Part shown: piece by piece, positions 35,584 to 45,763 of the stretch
Layout: every line of letters begins with the position of its first letter
Numbering within the stretch: the stretch's first letter is position 1
DNA from: Regnicoccus_A sp014224355
GTDB lineage: Bacteria > Cyanobacteriota > Cyanobacteriia > PCC-6307 > Cyanobiaceae
Direction: 5' to 3'
Assembly (NCBI RefSeq): GCF_050920705.1
Contig: NZ_CP154799.1
Coordinates: forward strand, 2,046,001-2,110,000
Length of the DNA stretch: 64,000 nucleotides
The notes under the pieces: model-generated
What the model saw: only the letters and a program-made list of their open reading frames with translations
What the model was told of the DNA's origin: nothing
Databases searched by the model: none
Program-made: the position numbers and the translations under genes

Positions 35584-35707
35584 TCGATGTCCCACCCGAC
35601 AATGGGGCACGCCTTCCATGAACATCCCCACCGCCAGCGGCAACGCCTCTTGCATCGATGTCGGCAGTCGCGAACATCCGCTTCTCGCCGCTTGATCGAC
35701 GAAAGCC

Positions 35708-36178
35708 ATGAAAACGTCAGCTGATTCCCCTGAGGCCTTGGGCGTCCTGGGCCTGAGAACCACGCCCTGAACCCGAGAGGATCTGGCCCGGCGGGTGGCC
35801 GCGCGGCAGCCGGCCTACAGGGGACTGATCCACGGGCTTCCCCCCTGGATGCCTCTGCCCCCCATGCATCCGTCGAATGTGACGTGGTTTCTGGTCGAGG
35901 CTGAGAACGCCAGCGATGGGGCGATCCGGCCTCTCTTCGAGGAGTTCCACGACGGTGGGGCGGCGCCATGGAATGAGATGCTGACACCGTTTCAGATACT
36001 GAGGATCAGGTCAACAGATACCGCCGTGGCGAAGGCTGGCTATTCACGGACGCCAGGCCCACTGATGAGGAGAGATGGTTGTTTGGAGAAAGTCGTTTCG
36101 GGCCTTCGATGCCTGCAAGACGCCACCTCAGAACATAACGCAGGCGTCTTTATTCCCCGCCACAGGTGCTGTAGTTAG
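35708..36178 (+). pseudogene. Possible broken small gene with in-frame stop
   Basis: From ATG 35708 the frame reads MKTSADSPEALGVLGLRTTP, meets TGA at 35768-35770, then continues in the same frame TREDLARRVAARQPAYRGLI, HGLPPWMPLPPM and NVTWFLVEAENASDGAIRPL. The continuity across the stop suggests one gene interrupted by a nonsense change. The family is unknown, and the part after about 36000 loses coding character. Confidence 0.35.
36117..36154 (+). terminator. Hairpin with T-rich tail
   Basis: AAGACGCC (36117-36124) pairs with GGCGTCTT (36143-36150), followed by TATT. An 18-base loop makes it weaker than usual. Confidence 0.45.
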
Positions 36179-36181
36179 ACC

Positions 36182-36210
36182 GGCCAGGGACTTGCCTGGC
36201 CATCTCTTTT
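36182..36210 (+). terminator. Intrinsic terminator-like hairpin
   Basis: GGCCAGG (36182-36188) and CCTGGCC (36195-36201) around a 6-base loop, followed by ATCTCTTTT. It lies between the broken small gene and an IS relic. Confidence 0.6.
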
Positions 36211-36380
36211 ACAGGCCAGAGTTGCAGCTAGCTGCTATGCTGGACATGCTGATATCGCTATCTTAGGTCCTCCTGAAGAAGGCCAGACCCGCTGCAGCAC
36301 AATAGCTCTGAGCAGTTTTGGCGGTAAAAATATTTGTCAACGGGCCCAAATGCGCCCAAAAGCCATCCAAAGTTTTCCAC

Positions 36381-37910
36381 ATGTACCGAACTGAGCACCG
36401 TGGTCAGCTCTCGTTGGAAGACTTCTTCTGCCGTTTGGTGGAACACTCTCTGGTGACAACCGCTGGATCAAGCTGGCCGAGCTGATCCCATGGGATGAAC
36501 TCGAAGACGACTATGCAGCCCAGTTCTGCAAGGGGTTTGGTGCTCCGGCAAATCACTTTCGCATGGCGCTGGGGGCCTTGATCATCAAGGCCCGCATGGG
36601 GCTCACGGATGAAGAACTGGTTGAGCAGATCAAAGAAAATCCATATCTGCAGTTCCTCATCGGCCTGGAAGCCTTTCAGTACTCGGCTCCGTTTGACCCA
36701 TCGATGCTGGTGCACTTCCGGAAACGGTTGCCGGAATCAGTGGTGAATGACTGTAACGAACGAATCGTGCGTCACGGGCAGAGCGTGATTCGTTCTTCTG
36801 CAGCCGATGATCGCGACAACGACAGCAGCTATGGAGGTGGAACCGCCAGGGCAGCCCGATCAGCAGATTGAATGCGAAACAACACGGCCAAATCAGGGCT
36901 GATTGCTGATTGACGCCACCTGCGTACCCGTTGATATCCGTTACCCGACTAATCTGTCCCTACTCAACGAAGCCAGAGAAGTCACCGAGATGCTGATTGA
37001 CGCTATGCATCTACTAATCAGAGATTCCTTTGGCCAGAAGCCACGCACACATCGCAAGAAAGCCCGGCAACAGTTTCATGCAATGGCCAAACAGAAGCGC
37101 CCTCGAATCAGCAGGATTCGAAAGGCGATCAAGTGCCAGCTCGGTCATCTACAGCGGAGTCTTCTCAGCACTGATGCCCTGATCGCTTGTGGTGGAAGCC
37201 TTCTGGCCGCAGGAAAGGACTGATGCCACAAGCTCCTGGTGCTCAGCGGACTGGTGCGACAGCAGAGAATTCTTTACCATCCAGACAGCAGAAGCATCCC
37301 CGATCGAATCGTGAGCCTCTTCCAGGCTCACAGCAGGCCGATTGTTCGCGGCAAGGCCAGGTGCAAGTCGAATTCGGAGCCAAGATCACCATTGCGGTCA
37401 CGGGTGATGGCTTCACCTATCTGGACCGGCAGAACTTCAATCCCTACAACGAAGGAGAAGACCTGAAGGCCCAAGCACGAGCCTACTGGCGTCGTCATGG
37501 TCATTATCCAGAGGTGATCTGTGCCGATCAGATTGATCAGACTCGAGCAAACTGCGCATTCTGCCAGCGTCATGGTATGCGGCTGAGTGGGCCTCGTCTT
37601 GGGCGACCAAAGACTGATCCGGAGTTGGTGGCTGCAGAGAAGCAGCAGTTTCTTGCTGATCAACGCCAACGAAATGCTGTCGAGGGAAAAATCGGACAGG
37701 GGAAGCGGCGGTTCGGAATGGGCCTGATTCGTGAGAATCTGGCTGTCACCCAAGGATCGGCTATTGCGTTGAGTGTCCTGGTGATGAACCTCGAGAAGCT
37801 GCTGAAGCTTCTTTTTGTCCTTTTTGCTTTCTTGTTACAGCTGCTGATCGGCAATGAAGCCAATGGAGAAGTCGAAGATCGGCTCCTGAGCAATCAACCA
37901 GCTGCAGCCT
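36381..37910 (+). pseudogene. IS5/IS1182-type transposase, frameshifted
   Basis: The start MYRTEHRGQLSLEDFF and, one frame over, LPFGGTLSGDNRWIKLAELI begin the DUF772 domain, continued by MALGALIIKARMGLTDEELV. Then LLIDATCVPVDIRYPTNLSL (first catalytic Asp), a frame change near 37200, VICADQIDQTRANCAFCQRH and RNAVEGKIGQGKRRFGMGLI (with the Glu). At least three frame changes separate these parts. The order and spacing match one full-length transposase of about 450 residues. It is inactive. No ends could be assigned. Confidence 0.85.
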
Positions 37911-38006
37911 TAAGATCACTCAGAGATCAGCCTGGCGGCTGCAGGGTCAGGTGGTTCCTGCTTTCCGGAAGGATCCAGAGGGATAGGGGGCCCGGCCGAC
38001 AAGTTC

Positions 38007-38510
38007 ATGGTGGTGATGGAGACCGCCGGTCTAGACGCTACTGAACTGGGTGGCTACTGCCGGCAGCGGGGCCTGTTTCCCCAGCAGGTGGACCTTGAGA
38101 AGCGCCACCAACCAGCAGGACCAGCCAGAGACCAGGCGGCTGCAGCTGGACCTGCGCCGCAAGGACAAGGCCCTGGCGGAGGCGGTTGCCATGCTGAACG
38201 CCTCAAAAAAGATCCAGGCCTAGAGGGAGAGGACGAGGGAGATTGACGCCTGCGGGGGATCGCTGTATGCCCTTGAGATCCTCGATGCCGGCATGGCGGC
38301 CGGTGCACGGGGTCGTTGACTTGCTGGACTGCTTGGGATGGGGCTCACCACCCTCAACAGTTGGCGGAGTGCTTCCTTGGGTCATGGGGACGGTGAACCG
38401 CCGAAACGGAAGCCATTGCCAGGGAGCCCGCAACCTCAGCGATGAGGATCGCAACTGATCCTGCTGACCTGCAACGAGCAGGAGTTTGCCGCGCCACCGC
38501 CTCGGGAAAG
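38007..38510 (+). pseudogene. IS3-family relic (orfA end and orfB start)
   Basis: KFMVVMETAGLDATELGGYC and RQRGLFPQQVDL continue the OrfA type whose first part lies at 58979. The charged helix LRRKDKALAEAVAMLN follows in another frame. Beyond 38240, ALEILDAGMAAGARG, LGMGLTTLNSWRSAFLGHGD and ILLTCNEQEFA resemble the start of the matching OrfB. Several frameshifts are present and both ends are missing. Confidence 0.65.
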
Positions 38511-38572
38511 AGACGGTGGCGCTGGCGGTGGTAGCGGTTACGGGTGGTACCGGCAATAGGAGGAAAGAGTGG

Positions 38573-39181
38573 TCACTGGGCTGGGCTGGGTCCCAGCAAC
38601 GGAGCGTTCCAACACTTCAGGGCGGGGAGGTCGCGGTAGTGGGAGAGCACGGTCAGCGTGGAGGTGTCGAGCAGGAAGTGGCAACCATGGCCAGGCGTCA
38701 GCCCGATCCAGCGCGCTGCCAGCACCCTCAGCACGTGCCCATGAGCGAAGAGGGCTACCGCTCCGCCTTGCTGCCGCACCCTGGCGATCACCCGATCCAC
38801 TCTCTCCCCCACCTGCTGAGGGCTCTCACCGCCTGGGCAGCCGTCCCGAAAGACCAGCCAGCCGGGTGACTCGGCATGAATCTCAGCCGCCGTCAGACCT
38901 TCGTAGGCGCCGTAGTCCCATTCGCGCAGGTCCGGTTCGATCACCATCCGCTCACCAAGACCGGCCAGTTCACAGGTTCGCCTTGCCCGCTGCAACGTGC
39001 TGGAGAGCACCAGATCGAAGTGAAGATCAGAGAGATAGGGCGCCAGCCTACGGGCGGCCCGATCCCCATTGGCCGTCAGTGGAATGTCCGACGTGCCCGT
39101 GTGCTGTCCCGAGAGGCTCCAAGCGGTCTCCCCATGGCGAATGACCAGCACTTCGCCCGCCGATAACGCCAGGTTCGTCAT
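38573..39181 (-). CDS. Histidine phosphatase family protein
   Basis: A 202-residue phosphoglycerate-mutase-like phosphatase. The catalytic motif is VLVIRHGETAWS (phospho-His), the second active-site Arg lies in LSSTLQRARRTCE, the Glu in DLREWDYGAYEG and the second His in LFAHGHVLRVLAARW. Length and motifs fit small cytosolic phosphatases of this family; the substrate could be a phosphosugar. The start is near 39181. No operon partner is seen. Confidence 0.88.
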   Translation of the reverse strand: MTNLALSAGEVLVIRHGETAWSLSGQHTGTSDIPLTANGDRAARRLAPYLSDLHFDLVLSSTLQRARRTCELAGLGERMVIEPDLREWDYGAYEGLTAAEIHAESPGWLVFRDGCPGGESPQQVGERVDRVIARVRQQGGAVALFAHGHVLRVLAARWIGLTPGHGCHFLLDTSTLTVLSHYRDLPALKCWNAPLLGPSPAQ

Positions 39182-39270
39182 GCGAGAAGCCTTAGGTGTG
39201 CTTTCTCACCAGGTTATTCAGCCCTCAACGGCCGCTGGAGGCACCGCTGAGGGCCACGTCAGCCCTTGGT

Positions 39271-39348
39271 GCCAATGAGGCCTTGCGGGGGTTCGTCGCC
39301 GAGCGACTTGGTGTCGCTCCCAGCAGGGTGGCACTGGTGTGTGGCTGA
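39271..39348 (+). pseudogene. DUF167 (YggU) C-terminal relic
   Basis: Reads ANEALRGFVAERLGVAPSRV followed by ALVCG and a TGA. This is the C-terminal helix-strand of DUF167 proteins, which normally continue SGATSRHKRV. The stop cuts the conserved end, and the N-terminal half is not seen upstream. Confidence 0.5.
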
Positions 39349-39498
39349 CTGGCCAGGTTGCCTGAGGGGTCCTCGTCACTGGGTTCGCCGACCTCAAAAC
39401 GCAGCCGACCTGGGGCCTTCACACGGTTGCTGAGTACTGGATTCCGCGGGGTTCCTGGGGAGAGGCGCTGACCGGCCTGGAGCAACACGGTTACTCGC

Positions 39499-40830
39499 TC
39501 AGCGTAGGCACGCGCGCACCAGGAGTCCATCCTTCGGCGAAGGGCTGGGGATGATCCTGAGCGACAGGTCCTGATCCGGCTCCAGCACCAACGTCAGCTG
39601 TTTGAGCAACCCCACCGCTAGCAGACGGATCTCCAGCTCGGCCAATGCCTTGCCCAGGCAGACCCGCTCACCACCTCCGTAGGGCAGCAAGGTGACTGTG
39701 CTGTTGCGTGCCAGATGCCGCTGCGGCCGGAACACCTCCAGATCCTCGTTCCCTCGTCCATAGCGATGGCTGGCCGTGATGCTGACCTGCACCACACGAT
39801 CGGCCGGAACCAGTACATCCGCCAGGGCAATCGGCTCCCGGGTGCGGCGGAAGAAGCCCCCCACCGGCGGGGTCAGCCGCATCACTTCTTTCACCACCGC
39901 ATCGAGACGCGGGGCTCGGATCGCGTCGAAGGCGGTCACGTCCTCCCCCTGCGCAGGAGGCCAGGGCAAGCCGTCGAGCTCTTGTTGCAGCCAGGCCAGC
40001 TCGGCTGGATGTTGCAGAAGGCTCAGGAGCAGACAGCTCAGCGCAGAGGCGGTGGTTTCGTAGCCGGCGAACAACAGCAGCAGCAGCTGCTCCGCCACGT
40101 CGTCATCGCCCAGGGGAAGGCCGGCTTCATCAAGGCCACCGGCCAGCAGATCGAGCCCACCGGCGGCGAGGGGCGCTCCGGCAGCAGCGGCGCTCTGTGC
40201 CTTCTCGAGCACGGCGCCCAGGCGTCGCAGCAGCCGTTGGCGGGCCTGAAGAGCTCGGGCGTAGGGGCTTCCGGGCAGGGCGAACGGGAGGGAAAAGAGG
40301 CCCTGGCACCAGGTTTCGAAATCCACGAACAGGGCCTCGCGATCGGCGGGATCGAGGCCCAGCACGGTGCTGGCGATCACGCTGAAGGCGAAGCGCCTCA
40401 GCTTGGGCACCAGGGCCAGGGGCGGTGCGCCGCCGAGCAGCTCCCCGCTGAGCTCATCCACCAGCGCCACGATCGCAGGGCTGTAGCGCTTGAGGGCATT
40501 GGAAGCGAACAACTGGCCCACCACACGACGACGGGCCTTGTGATCGGCACCGTTGCGGTTGGCCAGCGACAGGGGCCCCAGCAGCTTCCGCACACTGTCG
40601 GGCCACCAGCCCTGAACCGCATCGCCCTGGGCGAACAGGTCGTTGATCGCCTTCTCCCCCCGGATGAACACGGTTCGCTGCCCCAGAAGGGTGGTGCCGT
40701 ACACATCGCCGTAGCGCTCGAAGCGGGAGCGGGCGAAATCCGGATCACGCAGAAAGAAGAGGGTTTCGAGCACGCCGCTCACAGCTGGCGTGATCGGCAA
40801 GGGCCGAAGGGTGGCGGGATCGAGCGGCAA
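39499..40830 (-). CDS. Cytochrome P450, CYP120-like
   Basis: A 443-residue P450. I-helix LLLLLFAGYETTASALSC, the ExxR of helix K in VVKEVMRLTPPVGGFFRRT, and the heme-binding loop LPYGGGERVCLGKALAELE with the Cys ligand. Sequence style and the short N-terminus without membrane anchor resemble the cyanobacterial CYP120 family, whose Synechocystis member hydroxylates retinoic acid. Electron partners are not encoded nearby. The DNA coding its last residues is similar to a stray fragment at 2.4 kb. Confidence 0.9.
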   Translation of the reverse strand: MPLDPATLRPLPITPAVSGVLETLFFLRDPDFARSRFERYGDVYGTTLLGQRTVFIRGEKAINDLFAQGDAVQGWWPDSVRKLLGPLSLANRNGADHKARRRVVGQLFASNALKRYSPAIVALVDELSGELLGGAPPLALVPKLRRFAFSVIASTVLGLDPADREALFVDFETWCQGLFSLPFALPGSPYARALQARQRLLRRLGAVLEKAQSAAAAGAPLAAGGLDLLAGGLDEAGLPLGDDDVAEQLLLLLFAGYETTASALSCLLLSLLQHPAELAWLQQELDGLPWPPAQGEDVTAFDAIRAPRLDAVVKEVMRLTPPVGGFFRRTREPIALADVLVPADRVVQVSITASHRYGRGNEDLEVFRPQRHLARNSTVTLLPYGGGERVCLGKALAELEIRLLAVGLLKQLTLVLEPDQDLSLRIIPSPSPKDGLLVRACLR

Positions 40831-40879
40831 CCAGCTTTCTCCAGGGTGATCTCAAGGCTGGCGGCCAGCCGCCGGCACC

Positions 40880-41287
40880 GCGACACGACAGGCCCTGCTG
40901 GCTTCTTGGCCGCAGCTGGAGGCCGCCGGCATCACCGTGCTGGCCCTCGGCATCGGTGATGAGTCCAGCCGACAGCGCTTCTGCGCCTTCACCGGCTTTC
41001 CGAGCGAGCGGCTGCAGGTGGACGCCGAACCCCTGCTGCATCGGGCCCTGGGGCTCTACGAAGGCCTGCGGCAGATCGGCGGCCCCTGGCCGAACCTGTT
41101 GCTGATCTGCGCCGGGATCGGCTCCCCTGGCACCCTGGCCGAGGTGCTGCGGGGCACGGGCGATCGCAGCGCGCCCCAGCGCATCGCCGACGACACGCTT
41201 CTGTGCAGCTACCGGGACCGCGGCATTCTCGGATTCTCGGAAACCATGGCCAGGCCGCTGAGTTTCCTGGATGCTTTCCTCGGCTGA
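40880..41287 (+). pseudogene. Thioredoxin-fold (AhpC/TSA-like) protein, 5' truncated
   Basis: In frame from about 40880: RQALLASWPQLEAAGITVLA, then LGIGDESSRQRFCAFTGFPS, ERLQVDAEPLLHRALGLYEG, ending MARPLSFLDAFLG. This is the C-terminal two thirds of a peroxiredoxin-like family common in cyanobacteria. The part with the first strand and the redox Cys pair is absent. An in-frame TGA lies just upstream and no suitable start exists before GTG 40937. I read it as truncated at its 5' end next to the P450 start. Confidence 0.6.
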
Positions 41288-41355
41288 TTCCTGTGCCTGG
41301 GACGCCTCCGGCAGGCCAGCTGCTGCAGGATGTCAGGCAAGATTCAGGTTCACCG

Positions 41356-41529
41356 ATGTCACTGATTCCCCGCTGGCGCTACATGACCGATGAGTCGAAG
41401 GCGCTCACCAAGCGGATGGCCGTCTCTGCCTTGGTGGTTCTGCTGGTTCTTGTGGTCTTCCGGTCGTTGGTTCCCTGGGTGCTTGTCGGACTGGTGGCCT
41501 GGTGGATTTGGAAGGCGGTCAGGACGTAG
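41356..41529 (+). CDS. Small membrane protein, 57 residues
   Basis: Reads MSLIPRWRYMTDESKALTKR followed by two short hydrophobic segments (MAVSALVVLLVLVVFRSL and PWVLVGLVAWWIWKAV). Basic N-terminus, probably inside. A second ATG at 41383 is possible. No function known. Confidence 0.6.
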   Translation: MSLIPRWRYMTDESKALTKRMAVSALVVLLVLVVFRSLVPWVLVGLVAWWIWKAVRT

Positions 41530-41546
41530 GGCTCCTCTGTACTCGT

Positions 41547-41717
41547 CTATCGACCTTTCGCCCAGATCCGTTCCAAGGATCTGCGGAAACCCTTTGCGCT
41601 CAGGGATTTGGCGAGGCCTCGTGTCCTCAGAGTGCTGCTGATCCACCAGACCTGCAGACCACCAAAAGCAATGGCAAGCAGGCCTAATTGGACATATCCC
41701 CAGTTCAGGTGCTCCAT
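41547..41717 (-). CDS. Small membrane protein, 56 residues
   Basis: Reads MEHLNWGYVQLGLLAIAFGG, then LQVWWISSTLRTRGL and a strongly basic tail (GFRRSLERIWAKGR). One membrane helix with the basic tail likely in the cytosol. ATG 41717 was chosen over longer in-frame starts because the upstream part is uninformative. It converges with the preceding small gene. Confidence 0.55.
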   Translation of the reverse strand: MEHLNWGYVQLGLLAIAFGGLQVWWISSTLRTRGLAKSLSAKGFRRSLERIWAKGR

Positions 41718-41866
41718 CACAATGAAATTTACTCCTTTCAAAGCCATCGTGGACAGAGCTGTGCCCTGTTCGAGGGTGGAGAGGGGTGAGGAAACGTGAA
41801 GTCGCTCCTGTGCCGAGGGAGTGGGCCCCACAATGAGGCCACTGGACGTCAGGATCCTTCGGTTTC

Positions 41867-42592
41867 ATGCCCATGAAGGCGCCACTGACCGAGCGAGAGC
41901 AAGAGCGGCTTGATGCCCTTCGCGAATACCGCATCCTCGACACACCACCCGAGCAGGCCTTCGACGATCTGACAGCACTGGCGGCCTATGTCTGCGACGT
42001 GCCGATTGCCCTGGTCAGCTTGGTCGACACTGACCGGCAGTGGTTCAAATCGAAGTTCGGCCTGGAGGCCACGGAAACCAGCCGAGACGTCTCCTTTTGT
42101 GCTCACGCCATCCTCCAGGACGACATCCTGGTGGTCCAGGACACCCACCTCGATGCACGCTTTGCCGCCAACCCCCTGGTGACATCGGAACCCAACATCC
42201 GCTTCTATGCGGGCGTCCCGTTGTTGTCGCCGGAGGCCTTGCCCCTGGGCACCCTCTGCGTGATCGACCATGAGCCGAGGGAGCTGAACGCCGCCCAGAT
42301 CCGGGCCCTGGAGGGGATCGGCCGACAGGTCGTGACCCAGCTGGAGCTGCGGCTGGTATCCGCCCGGCTGGCCCAGGCCCTGGAGAAGATCAACCTGATC
42401 GAAGAGCTCATCCCGATCTGTTCCTATTGCAAGGCGATCCGCAACGACGCCGGCTACTGGTCGAGCGTGGAGGCCTTCATCAAACAGCACGCCGATGTGG
42501 CCTTCACGCATGGAGTGTGCGAGTCCTGCATCGAAAAGCACTTTCCTGAGGTGGCTGAAGCGATGCGACAGGAGGACGCCTACAACCCTTGA
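41867..42592 (+). CDS. GAF domain sensor-like protein with Cys-rich C-terminus
   Basis: A 241-residue protein. Residues 5-165 form a GAF domain (EREQERLDALREYRILDTPP, IALVSLVDTDRQWFKS, SFCAHAILQDDILVVQDT, LGTLCVIDHEPREL), a group that often precedes kinases or cyclases. After a linker helix comes IPICSYCKAIRNDAGYW and THGVCESCIEKHFPE, a small motif with two CxxC pairs found at the ends of many bacterial sensors. No catalytic output domain is present, so it may act by protein-protein contact. The GAF ligand is unknown. Confidence 0.82.
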   Translation: MPMKAPLTEREQERLDALREYRILDTPPEQAFDDLTALAAYVCDVPIALVSLVDTDRQWFKSKFGLEATETSRDVSFCAHAILQDDILVVQDTHLDARFAANPLVTSEPNIRFYAGVPLLSPEALPLGTLCVIDHEPRELNAAQIRALEGIGRQVVTQLELRLVSARLAQALEKINLIEELIPICSYCKAIRNDAGYWSSVEAFIKQHADVAFTHGVCESCIEKHFPEVAEAMRQEDAYNP

Positions 42593-42718
42593 CAAGCTGG
42601 TTGTCCTGCACCGTGACGGCTCCAGTAACCCACAGTCAGGGACACTATGGACTACAGAGCCTGATCACAAACCATGCCCCTGCGATCACAGGCCAGGACT
42701 GGGGTGATGAGTGACAGG

Positions 42719-43004
42719 CATCTTGGCCACCGCTTCGCGGAAGGCTTCGCCTACGGCGACTATGAGCAGTCCACCGCCAAGAAGTGCACCAAGCGTGAGA
42801 AGTTCCTGGCTGACATGGACCAGGTGGTGCCCTGGCAGGCCCTGATCGCTCTGATCGAGCCCCAGTTACCCCAAGACCGGCAGCAAAGGCGGCCGCCCGC
42901 CTTATCCGCTGGCCACCATGCTGCGGTTCCACCTGATGCAGCAGTGGTACTCGCTGAGTGATCCAGCGATGGAGGTTGCCCTGATCGAGGTCCCGACGAT
43001 GTGG
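42719..43004 (+). pseudogene. IS5-family relic, 5' part of transposase
   Basis: Starts YGDYEQSTAKKCTKREKFLA and VVPWQALIALIEPQ. It shifts frame, then reads KTGSKGGRPPYPLATMLRFH and LIEVPTMW before stopping. It is the first third of the transposase type intact at 17.1 kb, oriented oppositely, with a frameshift and no catalytic part. It lies between the GAF gene and the 3' end of phoX. Confidence 0.82.
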
Positions 43005-43092
43005 TGCCAGTCATCGATGGGCTGGCAGCCATGACGGTGGTGGTGCACGACGAGTCAGCCGCGAACTCGGCCGGCCCTGAGACGACACCACC

Positions 43093-45279
43093 TCAGAGCA
43101 GCGGCCGGCCGTCGTGGCGGCGAATTGCCACCACCCCAGGGCGGGGCGGCCGACCGGGCACCGGTGATGGCCAGTTGGAGCCCAGCGGCACCTGCCGCAG
43201 CTGCTGGAAGCGGCCGCCGTCGCGGTCTTCCAGGGTGTGGGTCTGGACCTCCTCGCCATCCCGCTGGCGGGTGCCGTGAATCTCGCCCGGGTGCTGCACC
43301 GCCAGGAACAGGGTGGTCTCCTCCCGGTCGAAGCACGGCCCGCACAGCTCGCACTCCATCGGCCCGGTGGCGAACAACAGCGCCTCGCCGGCGCGCGGGC
43401 CGCTGGCCGGGAACAGCCAGCAGGCGTTGTTGCCGAACACATCCAGGCTGCTGTCGCTGGAGCGGTCGGTGACCATCCACACATTGCCGGCGCGATCGAT
43501 CGCCAGGTTGTCTGGCATGGCGAAGCCCATGCCCCCCTGCCAGGGGGTGCCGCCGGTGGCCACCATGCGCCAGCTGAAGCTGCTGGCGTTACCGCGCTGG
43601 AGGCCGTCCTGCAGGCGCATCACCCAGCCGTAGGGCCAGCTCGCCTCCCCCTGCGGACCGCGAAAGATGGCCGGATCGGCCCGCCCATCGCCGTCGCTGC
43701 CGCCGGCGGTGAAAGCGATCAGCAGATCGCCACTGCGCGGGTCGATGTCGGTGTCCTCGGGCCGCGCCGCCGGCGTGGCTCCCACGGCGTTGGCGGCCAG
43801 ATGGGCGTCGATCAGGATCGCCCCCTGCCGCTCCTCGCCGCTGCCCGGGTAGAGGTCGGCCAGGTTGCGGTGCTGACGCAGGTAAGCCTCCACCTCGGCG
43901 TCGCTGGCCAGGGCCTCTGCGCCGGCCTGGCGACGGTCGCGGTGGGGCAGCAGGGTGGGCTGGCTGAGCCCGAAGGGCTCGTAGTAGCTGGGCCGCAGCG
44001 GCGCCAGCCGCGTCTCTGGCGTCAGGGCCACCCACCGCCCCGTGCCGTCGGCGTTGAACACCGCCGCCTCCAGCCGGCCCCGCTCCAGCAGCCGGGAATT
44101 CGCCGGATCGGCCGGATCGCGCACCAGCTCCTCGCTGACAAACCGGTAGAGATGGCCGCCGTGGCGGTCGCAGCCGGAGAACACCACCAGGGGGCGGCCC
44201 GCCGTGGCCTGCACCGCCACCGCCTCGTGGCGGAAGCGGCCCAGCCAGCTGTGCTTCACCGCCGGCTGGTCGGGGCGGCGCGGATCCAGCTCAACCATCC
44301 AGCCGTACTTGTTGCCCGCCAGGCCGAAGGGGTTGCCCAGGCCGTCCAGGCGCGTGCCATCGAAGCGGAAGGGCCGCTCCTCTGGCCGTGGTGAGGAGCC
44401 GTCGGCGTACACCCGCTCCACCACCTGGCTCTGAAAGTTCTCCTCAGCCGAGAGCACCGTGCCCCAGGGCGTCTGACCGCCGGCGCAGTTGGCGAAGCTG
44501 CCGATCATCTGCTCGCCCAGCCCATCGTCGTAGCCCAGCCGCCGGCGGCGGCGGAACACGGCCGCCGCCGGACCGCTGCAGCGCAGCCGCTGCTCAGGGT
44601 TCTGCCAGCCGCTCAGGCCGGTTATGCGCCGGTCGAAGCGACCCGGGGTGGAACGCCAGGCGCCATTGGCATCCTGGCTGATCTCCGCAACGCCGATGCC
44701 CAGGTCGGCCATGGCGGCGCTTGCCACCGACAGCAACGGCTGGCGCAGCGGATCATCCGTCGCCAGCGCAGAAGCATCCACCCGGCCGCCGCGCGTAGCC
44801 AGCGCCTCGCGCAACTCCTTGAAGGGAATGGTCTTGCCCGTGGCATCCACGTAGCCCTCCATCCAAGACCGGAGGCTGATGTACTCGAAGTTCACCGTCA
44901 GCAGTGCCCGCCCGTCTTCCAGCGGCGTGAACGCCAGGTAATCGTTGTTGAAGCCAAAGCGTCCATCGGCCACTGGATCCCCCCATGTGAACAGCAGATC
45001 GCTGCGGTAGCCCTCCGGCACCACCAGCCGGTCTTGTAGGGCGCTACGGCTGTAGAGCTGTCGCTGCTGCGCCGCCGTGCGGCCGTCACCCACCAGGGGC
45101 ATGGGCCCGGGCAGCGGCTCGAAGGGCAGGGCGCTCTCCCGTGCACCTGAGGCTTCGCCCGCCAGGGCGCCTGGCCTAGAAACAGGAGTGGCACCAACGC
45201 GGGGACGGGCATGGGCAGCGAGCCAGGGCGCGGCGGCCCCGAGGCCCATCAGCTCGATCAGCAGGGTACGGCGATTCAT
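43093..45279 (-). CDS. phoX: PhoX-type alkaline phosphatase
   Basis: A 728-residue DUF839/PhoX phosphatase, a secreted Ca2+/Fe3+ enzyme releasing phosphate from organic esters. The start MNRRTLLIELMGLGAAAPWL has paired Arg ahead of a hydrophobic stretch, a Tat-type signal. Diagnostic blocks are GFNNDYLAFTPLEDGRALLT with NFEY, NCAGGQTPWGTVLSAEENFQ, GNKYGWMVELDP, GRFRHEAVAV, VFSGCDRHGGHLYRF, and MGFAMPDNLAIDRAGNVWMV late in the protein. Length and order fit the family. I chose ATG 45279; the upstream extension is not signal-like. Normally induced by phosphate starvation; I did not find a clear Pho box. Confidence 0.9.
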   Translation of the reverse strand: MNRRTLLIELMGLGAAAPWLAAHARPRVGATPVSRPGALAGEASGARESALPFEPLPGPMPLVGDGRTAAQQRQLYSRSALQDRLVVPEGYRSDLLFTWGDPVADGRFGFNNDYLAFTPLEDGRALLTVNFEYISLRSWMEGYVDATGKTIPFKELREALATRGGRVDASALATDDPLRQPLLSVASAAMADLGIGVAEISQDANGAWRSTPGRFDRRITGLSGWQNPEQRLRCSGPAAAVFRRRRRLGYDDGLGEQMIGSFANCAGGQTPWGTVLSAEENFQSQVVERVYADGSSPRPEERPFRFDGTRLDGLGNPFGLAGNKYGWMVELDPRRPDQPAVKHSWLGRFRHEAVAVQATAGRPLVVFSGCDRHGGHLYRFVSEELVRDPADPANSRLLERGRLEAAVFNADGTGRWVALTPETRLAPLRPSYYEPFGLSQPTLLPHRDRRQAGAEALASDAEVEAYLRQHRNLADLYPGSGEERQGAILIDAHLAANAVGATPAARPEDTDIDPRSGDLLIAFTAGGSDGDGRADPAIFRGPQGEASWPYGWVMRLQDGLQRGNASSFSWRMVATGGTPWQGGMGFAMPDNLAIDRAGNVWMVTDRSSDSSLDVFGNNACWLFPASGPRAGEALLFATGPMECELCGPCFDREETTLFLAVQHPGEIHGTRQRDGEEVQTHTLEDRDGGRFQQLRQVPLGSNWPSPVPGRPPRPGVVAIRRHDGRPLL

Positions 45280-45448
45280 TGGGGGGGTCAGGCGCAGGGA
45301 GCCATGGGACAGGGCCGAGGGAGTGACGGCTCGCCTCAGCAGGATCACGCGCCAATCCTTTACGAACTGCGCTGGCGGCTCTGCATTCCAGAACACGCGC
45401 CCTCCGGATCCAGCAGGGGCACGCATCTGCTCACAGGCGTCGCCGGGA

Positions 45449-45592
45449 TCATCCCTTGAGGTCGTCGAGCCGTTGCTGCCGATCCGCCAGCTCCCGTCGC
45501 GCCTCATCAGACAAGGCAGGCCAGTGGGTGGTGGGGTTTTTCAACTGGTACATCCACCAGAACCCCTTCAGCGGAATATGAATCTGGGGCAT
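45449..45592 (-). CDS. Small soluble protein, 47 residues
   Basis: Reads MPQIHIPLKGFWWMYQLKNP, then TTHWPALSDEARRELADRQQ and RLDDLKG. It has an aromatic N-terminal half and a charged helix at the end. It lies 170 bases upstream of phoX on the same strand, so co-expression is possible. No family known. Confidence 0.55.
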   Translation of the reverse strand: MPQIHIPLKGFWWMYQLKNPTTHWPALSDEARRELADRQQRLDDLKG

Positions 45593-45763
45593 CACCAACG
45601 TGACAGCGGAGCCGCTAGGAGTTTGTTGTCCGTAGAGCAGAAGCCAGGCGATCGCAGCGAATTTTGACTGCGCTGACCGTGGCGGCAGTGTGCTTCCTCC
45701 GTGCGTGCCCATCAATGGGCCTCAGTCAGCCCCGGGCACACCGGCCAGAGCTGCTGAGGTCCC